Positions 1 to 13,236 are shown, numbered from the stretch's first letter. The stretch: DNA of 64,000 bases from Cercis canadensis (GCA_003255065.1 QAOA01001109.1:62001-126000), one strand, 5' to 3'. The notes: generated by a model from the sequence alone, not told the origin. Program-made: numbers and translations.

Positions 1-404
1 AGACAACGTTGGATGGAAAACCTAGGGTCTTTATGCTTATGTAAGACAGAAAAAAGAGCACCTATTACGCCAGCAATGATGACGACAATGGCCACCAACA
101 CAAAGATAACCACAAAACAAATACATGTCCGCTTTGCATTGTCCTTAGGAGGGTTTCGATGGAGTTCGGCGATGCGAGCATTTTCTGGGGTTGGAACTCG
201 GTAGATTTGATCTTTAGGTACCTTGACAACGTAGGTGCCCTTGCTGAAGTTGGGTAATTCCAATTGGGTTTGTTCCAGAATGGGGTGTACGGTAATTTGG
301 TTTTGATTAGCAGAAATATGAGGTGGTAATGCTGGTGGCGGTGGCGGAGGTGGAGGCGGCGGTGGTTGCGATGAGAATGAGGATGGTGGGTCCCGCTCCG
401 CCAT
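1..404 (-). CDS. NDR1/HIN1-like (NHL, LEA_2 family) membrane protein, 3' part outside the window
   Basis: Reading leftwards from the ATG at 404 there is an open frame of 134 codons that runs off the window edge. The N-terminus is cytosolic and proline-rich, with 11 consecutive prolines after residue 13. It is followed by the motif KVPKDQIYRVP-PENA, which I associate with NHL proteins of the NHL13/YLS9-like group, then a Cys-containing basic stretch (KRTCICF) and one strongly hydrophobic segment at about residues 99-125. The LEA_2 domain expected after this segment is not in the window. Family members are plasma-membrane proteins linked to pathogen response and callose or senescence programmes, but a role for this copy is only inferred. 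The ATG is chosen because it opens the frame just before the proline run and has a GA-rich leader upstream. Confidence 0.8.
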   Translation of the reverse strand, partial: MAERDPPSSFSSQPPPPPPPPPPPALPPHISANQNQITVHPILEQTQLELPNFSKGTYVVKVPKDQIYRVPTPENARIAELHRNPPKDNAKRTCICFVVIFVLVAIVVIIAGVIGALFSVLHKHKDPRFSIQRC

Positions 405-537
405 GGGAGTATGGGGAGCGGTTGGGTGGATACAGGGAAGAAAGGGTGGTGCGGGAACCTGGGGATATTAGGGACGCAGAGGTGAGCGTAGTTTGCATGG
501 GGTGAGAGTGGCGTTAGTGTATGCACATTGCACGCAC

Positions 538-580
538 GAGAGGGAGAGGGAGAGAGAGAGGGAGAGGGAGAGAGAGAGAA
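538..580. repeat. GA-rich microsatellite in the NHL leader
   Basis: An imperfect run of GAGAGG/GAGA units. On the minus strand this is a CT-rich tract about 135 to 175 bases upstream of the NHL start codon, where plant promoters and 5' leaders often carry such tracts. Confidence 0.85.
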
Positions 581-2226
581 GGGTAAAAGCTTTGGTTGAA
601 AATGAGATTGAGAGACAACCCAATATTGGACACAGGTGCTTTTACTTGGTCAACTCTGTGACTTAATGGCCCATACAGATTTTCATTTCGGCTTCAATTC
701 GCCATAATAAGACTGCTATATTGGATGAGAAAACTATTAACTTTTTTTTATATTAATTTTCTACTTTATTGTCCCCAAAACAAAACCCAAACAAAACTTG
801 TATTGCATACATATATGAACAAGATAAGCTAAATCTCGGTTCCACTCAAGTGATCTAACTGCATTTTATTTTGCAAAGTACTACATGAGCTAAATCTTTC
901 AAGCGCCACATCATTACCTACAAAATTGAGTCTCTCAAAAAACAAAAGAAACAACAAAACTTAGGACATTTTATCGCATGAGCTAAGTATTTATCTTAAA
1001 AACTTAATTATAATTTTAGTCTTTTTATTTTAATAAAATGAATGATTTAATATTTTTATTTTTATATTAAAATATTTAATTCCTCTATTTAAAATTAAAA
1101 AATAAATTATTTATTTTATTAAAATAAAAAACTAAAATTTCAATAAATTATGCTCCTCATATTTTTCTGGGCCGTTTGGTCCATATTTGTTGTAGCTTGT
1201 TATAGACCCATCTTCGTGGAATACCATGCCGAACTACACAATGTAATTATCCTTCGATTAGACAGAGGCCCAATTGTGTTGTCTAAAATGAAAGTTTGCC
1301 GGATCTATAAGATTACGGAAATTTAAACAGTCAGCCCATTAAATCTAAACCCAAAAGAAAGCAGCTTATTTTTGTTTTAATTCAGCTCAGCCACTTTTTT
1401 CTCTGGTCTAGCCCATAAAACAACGTTTCTTATAGACTGAAGTTATCGCAGAAAAAAAAAATTCTTATTGGGCTTAATGAGCATTGCCAAATATGTATTG
1501 TATTCAGTAGCAACTGGTAGAATCGCATCAAAACAAAAGATTAAAGTGAATATGGGTTGTTGGGAGTTAGGCAGCGTTGGTGCTTGTGAGGCCAGAATTG
1601 TGTATTCATCCGCATTCTGGTACAACCAGAAATCATAAAACAACACTTGTGTGACTAATACTATACAACTCATTATGGATAATGGATATTCTATACTTGA
1701 GCTAACAAAACACATACTATAATTTTGGAGGCCCAGCGTGAGGGTCTTTGACCCTTTTCTATGAGTCTGGCTAGGTCTACACAAGCCCAAACCCGACTAA
1801 TAATCCGAGTCCGGATACGGGGACCCTTAAAATGAGGCCCTGAAAACGCAATTGACGACGGGACACTTAATACAGTTTTCAGCTTCTCTCGGCAGGACTC
1901 AAATTGTCCCTCTCTCTTCCCTTTTTATGTTTTTTTTTTTCTTCCTTTAAACATTTTTTAGAAAAACTAAAAAAAGGGTAGAAAACCGGCCGAAAGATAA
2001 TGAGGGCGTAGAGTCCATACCATAGCGTTAGGAATCTCAACCTGAAACGCCCCGTTAATAAAATTCTCAGATCGAAGAATTTCGATCCAACGGGGTGTTT
2101 ACTGTATAACTATCTTAATCTTTGATCATCACCTTCGTTAACTGTGGATTTTGATTTCAGAATAGGAATAATCAGAACAAATTAGGTAGATAGATCAAGA
2201 AGAAAATCTACTTTGCGATCGGAACC
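581..2226. promoter_or_regulatory. Divergent intergenic region between the NHL and ERGIC3 genes
   Basis: About 1.6 kb separates two divergently transcribed genes, so it should hold both promoters. It is AT-rich and contains an imperfect inverted repeat (1012-1142). No convincing TATA box is visible close to the ERGIC3 start. The last 350 bases before 2227 are richer in C and T and probably include the ERGIC3 5' leader. I see no further coding sequence. Confidence 0.5.
1012..1142. repeat. AT-rich imperfect inverted repeat, MITE-like
   Basis: The left arm (about 1012-1050, TTTTAGTCTTTTTATTTTAAT...) is matched by the reverse complement of the right arm (about 1103-1142). Each arm is about 35 to 40 bases, around a short centre. 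A similar left arm occurs near 28660. The shape is that of a small foldback element, but the composition is so AT-rich that no family can be named and no target-site duplication was confirmed. Confidence 0.4.
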
Positions 2227-5200
2227 ATGGACAGCATAATGAGCAAGCTCCGTAATCTGGATGCTTACCCTAAAATCAACGAGGATTTCTACAGTCGCAC
2301 CCTCTCCGGTGGTGTTATCACTCTCGCCTCCTCCATTGTCATGCTCTTGCTCTTCTTTTCTGAGCTTCGTACGCCTTTTTCCTTCGCTTCTTTTTACTCT
2401 TCTGCTCATTTAATCAGCTCTCTATTTTCATTTCGTCATTAGTTTCGAAAATAGGCGAAGACCATTGTTTCTGCTTATTGCTGTGTTACGAAGCTAATTT
2501 CACATGGTGTATGAAATATACACTGATATTGATGCTTCCCATGCTTTTCCCTGAAAAGGGAGCTGGATTTAATCACTATTTCGAGTTCATGCGTATGCAG
2601 GGGTGTTGGAATTGCAGTTTTTAAGTGTCTCGTGTGCGTGGTTAACGAGGAATGACGCTTAGTTTTACGTTTTTCTTGGGATCTATCAGAAAGTTAGGAC
2701 GCATGTTTTAGGCAAGATTACTGCGGAGGCCAAATATACCAGCTAAACAACAGAGTTAATATGCCCGAAACTTCATTCGGAATAAGTTTATGATAGTTTA
2801 AGGATGATGCTAATCAGTAATTATGTATTGCATTGATCCATGGCAAATACGAGTTAGAAGACATAAGGATGGATTTGGCCTTAATGCAGTCGCTTAAGGA
2901 TGCTTTCTTTACAGATAGCTAGTAGTTCAATAATCATAAATTTTTTACCGGCACCTCTCAAAAACCACATGTTAGAACTCATTTTAGTGGGATTTTAATT
3001 GAACTGAATACATATGAGATTTTTCTTATATTATGTCATTTAAAGTGATCCATAGGACCATTAGTTGTATTCTATCACTTTTTTCTATTCCAAATATTCA
3101 AGCCAAGGGGTGAAGTTCTAGACTGATTGAATTTTTCAAATGTACATTGAAGTGATAATGTGGGGAAGAATATGATTTAGCACTTTCACCTTTATAGAAT
3201 CTGAAAATTTTGTCTCCCTTCCATTTTTTTCTTTCTTTTTATTACCTAGGTTATACTTATGATTTTCCTGAACATGTGTTTCTTCCCTTCTTCAGGATTG
3301 TATCTCCATGCTGTAACTGAAACGAAGCTTGTTGTAGATACTTCTAGAGGAGAAACACTACGTATCAATGTAATGTTGTTTTTATCTTTCTCATGATTAT
3401 TCAATAGGTTCTTGATTGTATATCCTACCTTACTATTTCAAATTTATATTGCCACCAAACCTTTTAGATTGTTGGACTTACTATTCATAAATAATGAAAA
3501 TTCTTGTTATATAATCTAGTATCTTTTGCACACAGGTTCTTTGCTATTTTATCCCTTACATATTATGATATGCTTCAGTTGGCCACATAAATAATTGATC
3601 TCATTCCTTTTTGGTATTGAAAGTGCAGTTTGATGTTACATTTCCTGCACTACCATGTTCGATNAGGAGAAACACTACGTATCAATGTAATGTCGTTTTT
3701 ATCTTTCTCATGATTATTCAATAGGTTCTTGATTGTAGATCCTACCTTACTATTTCAAATTTATATTGCCACCAAACCTTTTAGATTGTTGGACTTACTA
3801 TTCATAAATAATGAAAATTCTTGTTAAATAATCTAGTATCTTTTGCACACAGGTTCTTTGCTATTTTATCCCTTACATATTATGATATGCTTCAGTTGGC
3901 CACATAAATAATTGATCTCATTCCTTTTTGGTATTGAAAGTGCAGTTTGATGTTACATTTCCTGCACTACCATGTTCGATACTCAGTCTTGATGCCATGG
4001 ACATCAGTGGAGAGCAACATCTTGATGTTGTATGTATCAGAATAAAACTGTAATTTTCATTTTGGTACTTGAATGCCACTACTATTATACATATGTTCTC
4101 TAGAGTTGTTTATAATTAAGTTTTATTTTTATCTTTCTTTGATGTTCATATTCACACACTAAAGAATAGTTCATCCTTTTGGACTTTGCCTTTGTTGATC
4201 AAACACTGACAATGCTATTTACCTTTTTGCTTCTACTCTCAGAAACATGATATAATCAAGAAAAGATTAGACACTCATGGCAATGTAATAGAAGCAAGGC
4301 AGGACGGAATTGGTGCTCCCAAGGTGAACAATACAGTTTTAAGGACCTTTATTGAAAAACAAACCAAGTTTTATAATTCATATTTTAATATTGTTTGGTC
4401 TTTTTCTAATTTTATTTGGTTTTGATTGCTTGATATTTTTAGAAAATTAACCCATTGCTAATCCTTTTTAAGTCTAGAAAATTAGACCTGGTAAGGATTA
4501 AACTGATCTGACGTAATAAACACCTGGTTAGGAGTAGAAGCTTTATAGCCCTACACATTTACAGGAAAATTTCTCTCAGAGTGAGGTTGTACCACTGGTC
4601 ATTTCTCTTTCATTTTTCATACCAGCTTCCTGTTTTTAGATGCTCTTCTTTTACCCATCTTATGATCATCCTATTGGTGCTTTATTTGGAACTTCATCTT
4701 AAAATATAGATTCAAGAAGTTGTATCATTTCCCTCTTTTGACTATTTTTTTTTATTTATTTGTTTGCACAGATTGAAAAGCCTTTGCAAAGGCATGGAGG
4801 CAGGCTTGAGCATAATGAGACATATTGTGGATCTTGTTATGGTGCAGAAGCGGTATGCTTGTCCACATGCTATATTTATTAAATGACAGAAGTCATGCAT
4901 GATCAGAAGCTATTAATATAATGCCTCATACATTGATAACTAGAGCATGGATATTGTTCCAGCAGTACATTGACATTCTATAAATACTGATATTTCCCAT
5001 TCCTGCTTTCCCCCTATAGTTTTAAGGACCATAGATTTGTTCTAATTAAACAATTGTTCATTTGGAAGCATTGGTGGTAACCTGACTCATTTCCCTGCTG
5101 TATACCTCATTCCATCTATTATCAAGTTTTTTATTTTGGGTTTCTTGATGGTATATTTCAAGTGGCTTTGATTGAAGTGTCCTCGCATAGAAGTTTGATA

Positions 5201-7947
5201 CTTATGAATCCTTTGCTCCTAAATTGTCTTTTGCAGTCGGATGATGATTGTTGTAATTCCTGTGAGGAAGTTCGTGAAGCATATCAAAAAAAAGGTTGGG
5301 CACTTTCAAATCCAGATTTAATTGACCAGGTCTGTCAGTATGACATCTTTGCTTTGCATTCTCTATATATCTTGAACACTGGAAATGTGAATGTAAATTT
5401 TACACTGCTTAAAATCCATGTCTCCAAACTTTTGGTTGAATATAATTCACAAAATTGTTCACATTTTAGTGTCAGGAATCATATTAGAAAAGTCAATAGG
5501 ATAAGGAACATTTTAGGATCTACAACAGCATTCAGAAATCTGTTCATTGAGATACTGGGAGTTGGTGCCGCATGCTAGGAGGCTTAGTTTTATCCAATAC
5601 AGATCCTACTTCTTGTATGGAAGGCTACCCGAAGAGTCCATGAAATATTGTTGTAATTCACTTGTTCATGTCACTTAACAAAATGAGGCCTGGAGATTAT
5701 TTGTTCTTTCATAAACCTGACCTTCAATGTGCATGTATAATACTTTTGTTGTGTGTATTTAGCCTCAATTTTTTCAATCTTTTTAAACTTACCTTTTTAG
5801 TCTAACCTGGTATGTCTGGCGGGTAATATTTGGCATTTAGTGCAAAAGAGAAGGGTTCTTACAAAGGATCAAGGATGAAGATGGTGAAGGATGTAATATC
5901 TACGGTTCCTTGGAAGTGAATAAGGTGGCTGGGAATTTCCATTTTGCTCCAGGGAAAAGCTTTCAGCAGTCAGGAGTCCATGTACATGACCTTCTGGCTT
6001 TTCAAAAGGAATCGTTCAATGTAAGACAATATCTGTTACTGTTATTTCTTTTGGTAAATTTGAAGCTATTACTACTTGATGCTATATGTTGCAAGGTATT
6101 TTATTTGTCTATAACTTCTAAAACAGGTAAGTCACCGGATTAACAGACTAACTTTTGGAGAGTATTTCCCTGGTGTTGTGAATCCTCTTGACAGGTGGGC
6201 TCTTTTTGTACCTATATTCCCAAACACAATCAACAATTTTTTATGCTGGAACTTTCTATTTAGAGACATTCTGATGTTTTATTATTATCAGTGTGCAATG
6301 GACACAAGAAGCACCAAGTGGGATGTATCAGTATTTTATCAAGGTCAGTAATGCAGGTTATTTTCTCTGTAGTAATAAGTTATCACTACATACTACTAAG
6401 TACTCATCAAATGAGGCATGGGAGGTAAACCGTATTGAATTATTTTCAAATTTTATTATCTGTTGACTATTCCCTTCTTCAAATTTCTTTTATCCAAAAA
6501 AATCCCTTCTTCAAATTATGTGAACAATATCTGTTCTCTACTGGTGTTGTTGTAAGATTTTGATTGGATCAGAAGACCAAAACTATATTTTGCATTTATT
6601 CATGTGATCTTTGATCAAATACCTCTGACTTTCACTTCTAAGAAGATTTTAGTAAGGAAAGTTATTGGACATTAAACATTCAATTACTTAAAGGGTTTAA
6701 ATTTGATCCATTGTGTGTGTTGAAGAGTTTTACACTTACAGTGAACCATATTCTTCCTGTTATTAAAAAGTATGTTAAAAGACTTTTACTGTGAATAAAA
6801 TACCTATACTTCTGTATGTGGCACATTCCCAAACATAAAACTGAACATTCTGTAACTAATTACTTTTAGTGGATAGAATTTTACATGAGCAGTGGATCAA
6901 ATTTAAATTCTTTGAGATGTTGTTTAAATATCCCCGCATACTAGACCTTAAGATTTGGCACTCTATTGCAAAATAACATATATCGAGCTTGAAGAGTTTA
7001 TTGCGGTCACCCAGTCACCTGATATACCCTCAGATTTCCCATGGGTCATTATCTCAGTTTTGGGAGAGAAACAATACTTGAGATAAGGGTTGGTGCCTTC
7101 CCAGCTTTTTGCACCATATCATATACCACATTCGTCTTAGCATACACTGTAGAAAGTTGTCCTTGTTTCTTATTATCTTTAGGTGGTGTTTTCCGAAAGG
7201 TATTTGACCTGGCACTTTCTTTTCCTGAGCGAGAGATTAGAAATTGTACACTTGAAATCTTGTCATACTTTTGAATCGTTACCAAATTTTGCTACTTTTT
7301 GTACGTTGTTCTTCAGGTTGTGCCTACTGTGTACACTGATGTGAGCGGGCACACTATTCAGTCAAATCAGGTTCAGTAAACTCACGGATGTTATTTTCTG
7401 ACATTTCGTTTGTATTATAATTAGCAAAGCATAATAAAAACCAGAAATGGTTTTTCAGTTCTCAGTGACGGAACACTTGAGGAGTGGAGAAGTGGGCCAT
7501 CTTCAGTCCCTGCCTGGAGTCTTCTTCTTCTATGACCTTTCTCCAATTAAGGTGACAGTTATTATTCTGGCTATTCCAAATTTATGTTCAAAAACAATAT
7601 AGCTTGAATCAAGTCATTAATCCATTTGTCCCATGTTCTCAATGTCTTTTGTTCTTGTTTGTAGGTTACTTTCACGGAAGAACATATTTCATTCTTGCAC
7701 TTCCTTACTAACATGTGTGCCATTGTTGGAGGTAGACACGGTTCCTCCCCTTTGAACGCTTCTTTCTTACTTTGCTTGAATTAATACATAGGACAATTTT
7801 CCTTCCTTTTGTTGGAATTTGACCGATAACCATACTTTGTATCTGTTGCATACAGGTGTTTTCACTGTTTCCGGAATACTAGATTCATTTATCTACCACG
7901 GTCAAAGGGCAATCAAAAAGAAGATGGAAATTGGTAAATTCAGCTGA
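2227..7947 (+). CDS. ERGIC3 / Erv46-type ER-Golgi intermediate compartment protein
   Basis: Thirteen exons join with consistent phases: 2227-2368, 3296-3369, 3946-4029, 4243-4323, 4772-4852, 5237-5329, 5841-6020, 6127-6194, 6292-6343, 7317-7370, 7459-7551, 7665-7731, 7856-7947. Together they give 1161 nt and 386 residues, the usual length for plant ERGIC3. The N-terminus (MDSIMSKLRNLDAYPKINED) leads into a first membrane segment at about residues 25-45. The lumenal part carries the cysteine motifs CGSC and CCNSC, SGVHVHDLL and GEYFPGVVNPLD. A second hydrophobic segment (FLTNMCAIVGGVFTV) lies near the C-terminus, which ends in a lysine-rich tail. The family cycles in COPII/COPI vesicles as a cargo receptor together with Erv41. 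An apparent second copy of the exon 2 end and exon 3 start (3629-3663 and 3665-3686) belongs to an assembly duplication and is left out of the model. Confidence 0.93.
3348..3980. repeat. 316-bp direct duplication joined by one N (likely assembly artefact)
   Basis: Positions 3348-3663 and 3665-3980 are the same length and differ at only about three bases; base 3664 is N. The copies run from the end of ERGIC3 exon 2 into exon 3, so as written the gene has a truncated extra exon 3 followed by a truncated extra exon 2. Dropping one copy restores a normal intron and open frame. Confidence 0.9.
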
Positions 7948-9937
7948 TAACTATTCTGTTGGCACATGCTAAATGCGTGGTTTGGTCAGTGTCCGGCAAA
8001 TGGCATTCTGGATATATTAATAGGAGAGAAGATCAACTGTTGAATGAAATTCTTCTTGAGGTTCCTGAACTCTTTCAATTTCAACAGAAAAATTTTGCCA
8101 TTAGGCCTGTCAGTGTAGAAGGTTGAAATCGGTACATCAAGTGCACCAAATTGCACTTTGCCCTGTTTTATATATCTTTTAGAAACAGCTCTAATGATGT
8201 GAATATTGAATGTCTTTTCTGAAGGTTGATGGCTTTCATTTATTGATGTGCATTTGCATAACGATCATTTTGAGAAGCACGAAAAGGAAATCTTGTAGGG
8301 AGATCTAAATCAACGAAGGTAATCTAGTATCTGAGAGATGATTGTGCATCTGCTTGTTATTTGTTGTTTGTGTGTGAAGTATGAGGTTTCATTACGGTCT
8401 CCTCACTATATATAACAATTTGTTTTTAGCATTGAGTATTGGACCATGTTCTTGAGCGTCCCCCAATGAATTTATGACGATTTGGTCTGACATTTTGGTA
8501 ATCTAGGTCCTCAATAAAAATTATCCTCTTCTTCTGGGGTCTTCTGACTGGAAGTTTCACGATACTAGTTAACTTAACATCATTTAACAGAATGTGGGGT
8601 CAAATGGGGCCTTGGGCCGGTGCAAAAGCCCTCTGCCCATGCGTGAGATGAGTTTGTATTAAGCTTACTGCAACAAAAAAGCATGCTTTCGAAAAAAAAA
8701 AAGAAAACATAATGAAGACATTGCTTGTTGCCGTCTGCGAGAAAGTTCTGCAAGGCATATGTGATTTTAAACTTTACGCTAATTTGAAGCTCGTAAAATC
8801 AATTGAAAGGGAAGGAACTATAGAATCAAGATTTAGATTAAAACAAAAATATGTAATTTCTTTTCTTGCGCATGCTTTTGCTTTTGGAGAATAATATTTA
8901 TCTGAAATGTAAAACGATGGGTAAGACAAAAGTCTACCTTGTAAAAACAAGTTATCTTCCTATCCATAATAATATCTAATTTAGGGGGAAAACAAAATAA
9001 CCAAAGCTCCCATCCTGGGGAAATTCGGCCATAACTACCAAGAATGTGGACCTTTCCATGCCATTTCCTCATTCTCTGTTTTTATTCTTTTTTAATAAAA
9101 AAAATCTAGTGTTCTGAGTTTCCTTGTGTCCGAGTGAACCAGGCTTTGTAATTATAGGAGGAAAGAATAAGAATAAAGTAACGCATCCCCCAAAATAAAC
9201 CTTATCTGGCGAGAATGACGATATGCTATTATATGCAGTCCATAAAGTTAAGCTTATTCTAATCATGCTTTTTGTTCTCACTTGCAAAAAGAAATCTTCC
9301 CATTTCTTTTTGGAATTTTTTCTGATATCGTACTGTTGAAAATGTAAATATTATTTTTATTCAAAACTTAACATATAAGTTACATTTTAAACTTTTTACG
9401 TCCAAATCATTCCGCATCCATATGACAAATGGAAAGTTTTCAGTATTAGTCCAGAATTATCTTTATTATCGCAGTTGTTTCCCTTTAAACACTTTTTTTA
9501 AAGATATCTAACAAAGTCGCTGTTTTTCCTTTGTTTGTATTGAGATCACAAATAGATATTAACAAGCACATGATAAGCAAGTTGCAAGCAACAGTACCTA
9601 TATATATGGCGTATTAGCCACTGCTTAGCAAACTTTTTCTCTGTTAACCCTATCTTCTTATCCGAATCTCAGACTTGACATTAGCCTTACCTAAAGGAAT
9701 GCCTTTTCCCCTCTGCAACTCTATGAATAAAAATCATAGATAACCCAATCAGACATCAGATGATCATCCACAAAAGAGAATAGTAAAATAAGAAGAGACT
9801 GCAGTGTACATGACACATTGGAATGTTATAATAACTAATCCGCTTAGCAATTCATTTTTTTTAAGTACTTCAAGTAAGGTTTGGTATTTTATTAAATTGG
9901 GCGGTTTAATGATATTTAACCTAATCTTATAGAAAAC

Positions 9938-9973
9938 ACCCCCCCCCCCCCNACCCCCCCCCCCCCCCCTCCC
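9938..9973. repeat. Poly-C tract interrupted by N
   Basis: A run of C broken by N at 9952, an A and one T. Such a run is hard to sequence through, and the N again marks a join between contig ends. Confidence 0.85.
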
Positions 9974-11548
9974 CTTCTCTTAATTTTAACATGCTGCTAT
10001 TGTTAGTTGTCACATCAAACGTTCCCAAGAGAATCAATCTAAGTGGTAGCAAACGAAATAAGTTTGTTCAAACAGCTCATCACTTGAAGCATCAAGCATG
10101 CTTGTGATTGCTACATAAAAGATGCTGAGAACGAAATCTGCAGATACGTATGGAACACATGAGGGCTCGTTTCCATCTTCTATCAACATTAGGGAAGAAG
10201 ATTGTCGTCTAAGACATCAGATGGGATAAAATAGGAATTTATGGAAGTTTGGCTTGTAATCTACTCTTCATAATTACAACAGAAGGGAGCACAATCAAGG
10301 CAAAATAATTTTTTTTTAAAAAAAAAAAAGAAAGAAAACACTTTGAATAATTGAGAAAAGGAGTTGCAAAAATCACGCACGCCCGAGGAAACTCAATTGT
10401 ACAATACTTCCGGTCAAGGAATCACGCAGTGCGTAATAATTTTACGGGTGAGCACCATAGTTATCATTCTTTATGTTATTCTTTTATGTTATACCCTTCA
10501 CTTACACATGAGACCTAATGAGAATTACAATTGTGATTTTAATGTCATAATAAAGATCTCAAAAAATTAAATTATCTAGTATATATCAAGACATACAATT
10601 CTTTATAAAATGCAAGAACAACACAATATTAAAAAACATACCAAAAAATAATTTTTGTAAATTTGTTTTTTAGCACATTTTTTATATCATGTCATTTTTA
10701 CATTTTATAAGAAACTTAGTGCTCTAATACATATTGAATGATTTAATTTTTTAAAATTTTCACAATAACATTAAAATTACACTGTAAACTGTAAATTCTA
10801 TTGAGTCTCATCCAACTTGAGGAGGATATAACAAAAGATGATTGCTTAGCATTCACCGATTTCACGATATACTTTTGAAAATTTTCTGGAGAAAAATAAT
10901 AAAGATGTGTCCAAGAGCAAGGTTTTTTTTGCCTTTCTAGATAAGTAATTAAGTACAGAGCGGCAAATTTCTTGTTAATTGGGAGGGCGTGTCTGTTTTT
11001 AGCACAAGATTCACTGAACGGAATAATTTTAAAATGACTTTTTAACTATACCTCATTGGATTCTCAAGGTTTTTGTTTTTCTTGAGAACAAGTCCAAAAG
11101 ATTAGAGATTCCAAATGTTGGAGAGTGGAAAAAGGAACGATATCGAGAAAAAAAAAAAAATTGATCATATATCTATGTTCCTCATGCTAATCAGCCAACA
11201 GATGAATGGCAATGTCCAATATAGAATTTTTCATCGGTCCAAGCCTGCAAGGAGACACTTGCTTTCGTACTTCAATAACAGAAATTAAAAAGAAACACTA
11301 AAATTTCTGGTTTTGAACTTAAAAAAGTTAGAATACGGTTACTAGAAGAAATATTACATAAAAGAACTTGAATCAATTAACTTGATGAATTAGCAGAGGA
11401 CTTCAACTACTGAAGAACCCGTTCCTTCAAGTTTTCTTCACATTTGGACCCTGCTCAAGAGGCTCGTTGGACTAGGGTCAACATACACCTTGTGTGTTGT
11501 TCAGCTATACAAAAGGCAGTGAGAAAATGGATTACTAGAACCAAACAT

Positions 11549-11829
11549 GCAAGTCTGACTCAGAACAAAGTTACTGAAATCCAGGAACCCCACGAGAATC
11601 AGAAATTGATAACCACAAACTGACTGCAATATTCGTAACATAGAATAGAATTCAATTACATCAATTTACTTCGATAAAAACACCAAAGCAAGTCTTGACT
11701 CAGAGAACAAAGTTACTGAAATCCAGGAGCCCCACGAGAATCAGAAATTGATAACCACAAACTGACTGGAATATTCATAACATAGAATAGAATTCAATTA
11801 CATCAATTTACTTCGATAAAAACACCAAA
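11549..11829. repeat. Tandem duplication, unit about 140 bp
   Basis: 11549-11687 and 11688-11829 are about 95 percent alike by eye, both starting GCAAGTC and ending ACACCAAA. No N lies at the junction and small indels distinguish the copies, so this looks like a genuine tandem duplication. It lies about 280 to 560 bases beyond the stop codon of the ERF gene, possibly in its 3' UTR or terminator region. Confidence 0.85.
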
Positions 11830-12105
11830 GCATAACAACTAAGTTGAGTCATTCTCCCAGGCCAAGCAAGAAAAAAACCAGCTGACCAAGAGATTTACAA
11901 CATATTGACATAATAATAATCAATTAAAAAAGAAAGGACCTAAGACACTCCCAATTATCCAAGTCCTATGAGTAGCCCTGCAATTGCCAAAAACTTCATC
12001 GCAGTAGCCACCTGAGACTCTAATACCTAATGTACTGCTACTTATGCATAAGACTCTTCACTAGAAAAACAAGTTACATATATGACATGGACTAGCAAAT
12101 TGCCT

Positions 12106-13236
12106 TCACAGAGATGCCCAATCAATCTCATAAGAAGGGTACTTGAGCAGATTAAAATTATCGGAAGCAGGATCCCATTGTAGCTCACTGGCATCGGCAA
12201 AAGTAAGATCTGACAAGGGTGAAGAACCACCAGATCCCTCACTCTCGGTCATAGCCGGAGACGAGGAAGCTTCGACCTTGTAACAGTTCTCCGACCCTTT
12301 CAGATCAACTTCTCCGATCACCGACTGCTCCTCGGAGCGCGTCACCGTCTGTGGCTGAACCACCGTCGAACCCAATTTTGACCGCCCTGTTGCAGACCTC
12401 TTAGCTGCGCCCGCAGGCTTCTCCGACTTCCCCTGTTTCTGCATTTCAGCCAAGCTTTCACAAATTGCTTGAAGCTTCGCATCAACTGAGGAATGTAGAG
12501 GCTTGTACTCGCCGAATTCGCCTCCAACACAGGAACCTTGGTGTCGGAGGTTCGGAAAGTTGAGCCTAGCGAAGTCACCTCTGAGCTTGTAAGCGGCCTT
12601 GTCGTAGGCCAGGGCGGCTTCTTCAGCGGTGTCGAAGGTACCGAGCCAGAGACGGGTGCGGTTCTTTGGGAGTCTGATCTCAGCTACCCATTTTCCCCAA
12701 TGCCGTTGTCTGACCCCCCTGTAGAGCTTGGTGGGTTTTGAAGGTGTACCCATGTGCTTCATAGGGATAGGTTTGGGACTCAGGAAGCTAAGGGTGCTAT
12801 TATGCTGCCAAGACATGTTCTGCTGGTTCTGGAGCTGGATCTGAGCTTGGATCTGGTTAATCTGAGATGAGGTTAGGTGATTGAGCCCAAGTGCAGAACT
12901 TGGTTGCCCGAAACCAATAAAGCTTTGGTTGTTGGATAACCCGTCGGAAAATACATGGGTCATCGATGTGGAGCAACCATCTGCATAGAAAGTGGGCTGG
13001 ATAGGTAGAGAAGGAGAGGAGTTGAAGTAGTTGGAACCGGAAGAGGTAGAATAGGAAGTAGAAGGTGGAGACGAATTTGAAGAAGGGGATGAGGCTGCTG
13101 AGGGAGACGGAGAGGGAGAGGAAGAGGGAGTACTGGAAGGACTTTTCATAAAAGGTTCAAGAACTTCCATAAGCTCACCTCGGAAGGGATCTGACTGAAG
13201 TACTCCGCCACTGTAGAAATCCATTGTAGCTGCCAT
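12106..13236 (-). CDS. RAP2.4: AP2/ERF transcription factor, RAP2.4-like (DREB A-6 group)
   Basis: A single uninterrupted frame of 376 codons encodes the N-terminal motif MAATMDFY..., a conserved [13 protein letters not shown] block, a long Ser/Pro-rich stretch (residues 31-80), an [12 protein letters not shown] glutamine-rich helix, and one AP2 domain at about residues 171-229. The domain starts [20 protein letters not shown], with Val and Leu at the diagnostic positions 14 and 19, as in the A-6 group, and ends [13 protein letters not shown]. The downstream [22 protein letters not shown] motif is typical of RAP2.4 proteins, and an acidic Ser-rich C-terminus ends [14 protein letters not shown]. 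Family members bind DRE/GCC-type sites in the nucleus and respond to light, ethylene, drought and redox signals. The gene is intronless in its coding part; a TATA box lies about 530 bases upstream. Confidence 0.93.
   Translation of the reverse strand: MAATMDFYSGGVLQSDPFRGELMEVLEPFMKSPSSTPSSSPSPSPSAASSPSSNSSPPSTSYSTSSGSNYFNSSPSLPIQPTFYADGCSTSMTHVFSDGLSNNQSFIGFGQPSSALGLNHLTSSQINQIQAQIQLQNQQNMSWQHNSTLSFLSPKPIPMKHMGTPSKPTKLYRGVRQRHWGKWVAEIRLPKNRTRLWLGTFDTAEEAALAYDKAAYKLRGDFARLNFPNLRHQGSCVGGEFGEYKPLHSSVDAKLQAICESLAEMQKQGKSEKPAGAAKRSATGRSKLGSTVVQPQTVTRSEEQSVIGEVDLKGSENCYKVEASSSPAMTESEGSGGSSPLSDLTFADASELQWDPASDNFNLLKYPSYEIDWASL

Larger units (their letters stand above)
7948..12105. other. ERGIC3 3' flank and intergenic DNA, no gene recognised
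   Basis: The first few hundred bases probably include the ERGIC3 3' UTR. The rest is AT-rich, with many short homopolymers and no open frame that looks protein-like or has plausible splice sites. It holds a poly-C tract with an N (9938-9973) and a 140-bp tandem duplication (11549-11829). Its right end is the 3' flank of the minus-strand ERF gene. Confidence 0.5.

Noticed and set aside
2182-2409. Antisense ORF over ERGIC3 exon 1
   Set aside because: It is a charged, repetitive shadow of the coding strand with no domain; the plus-strand exon is clearly the real one.
12538-12741. Plus-strand ORF opposite the AP2 domain
   Set aside because: It is a shadow of the conserved minus-strand AP2 coding sequence.
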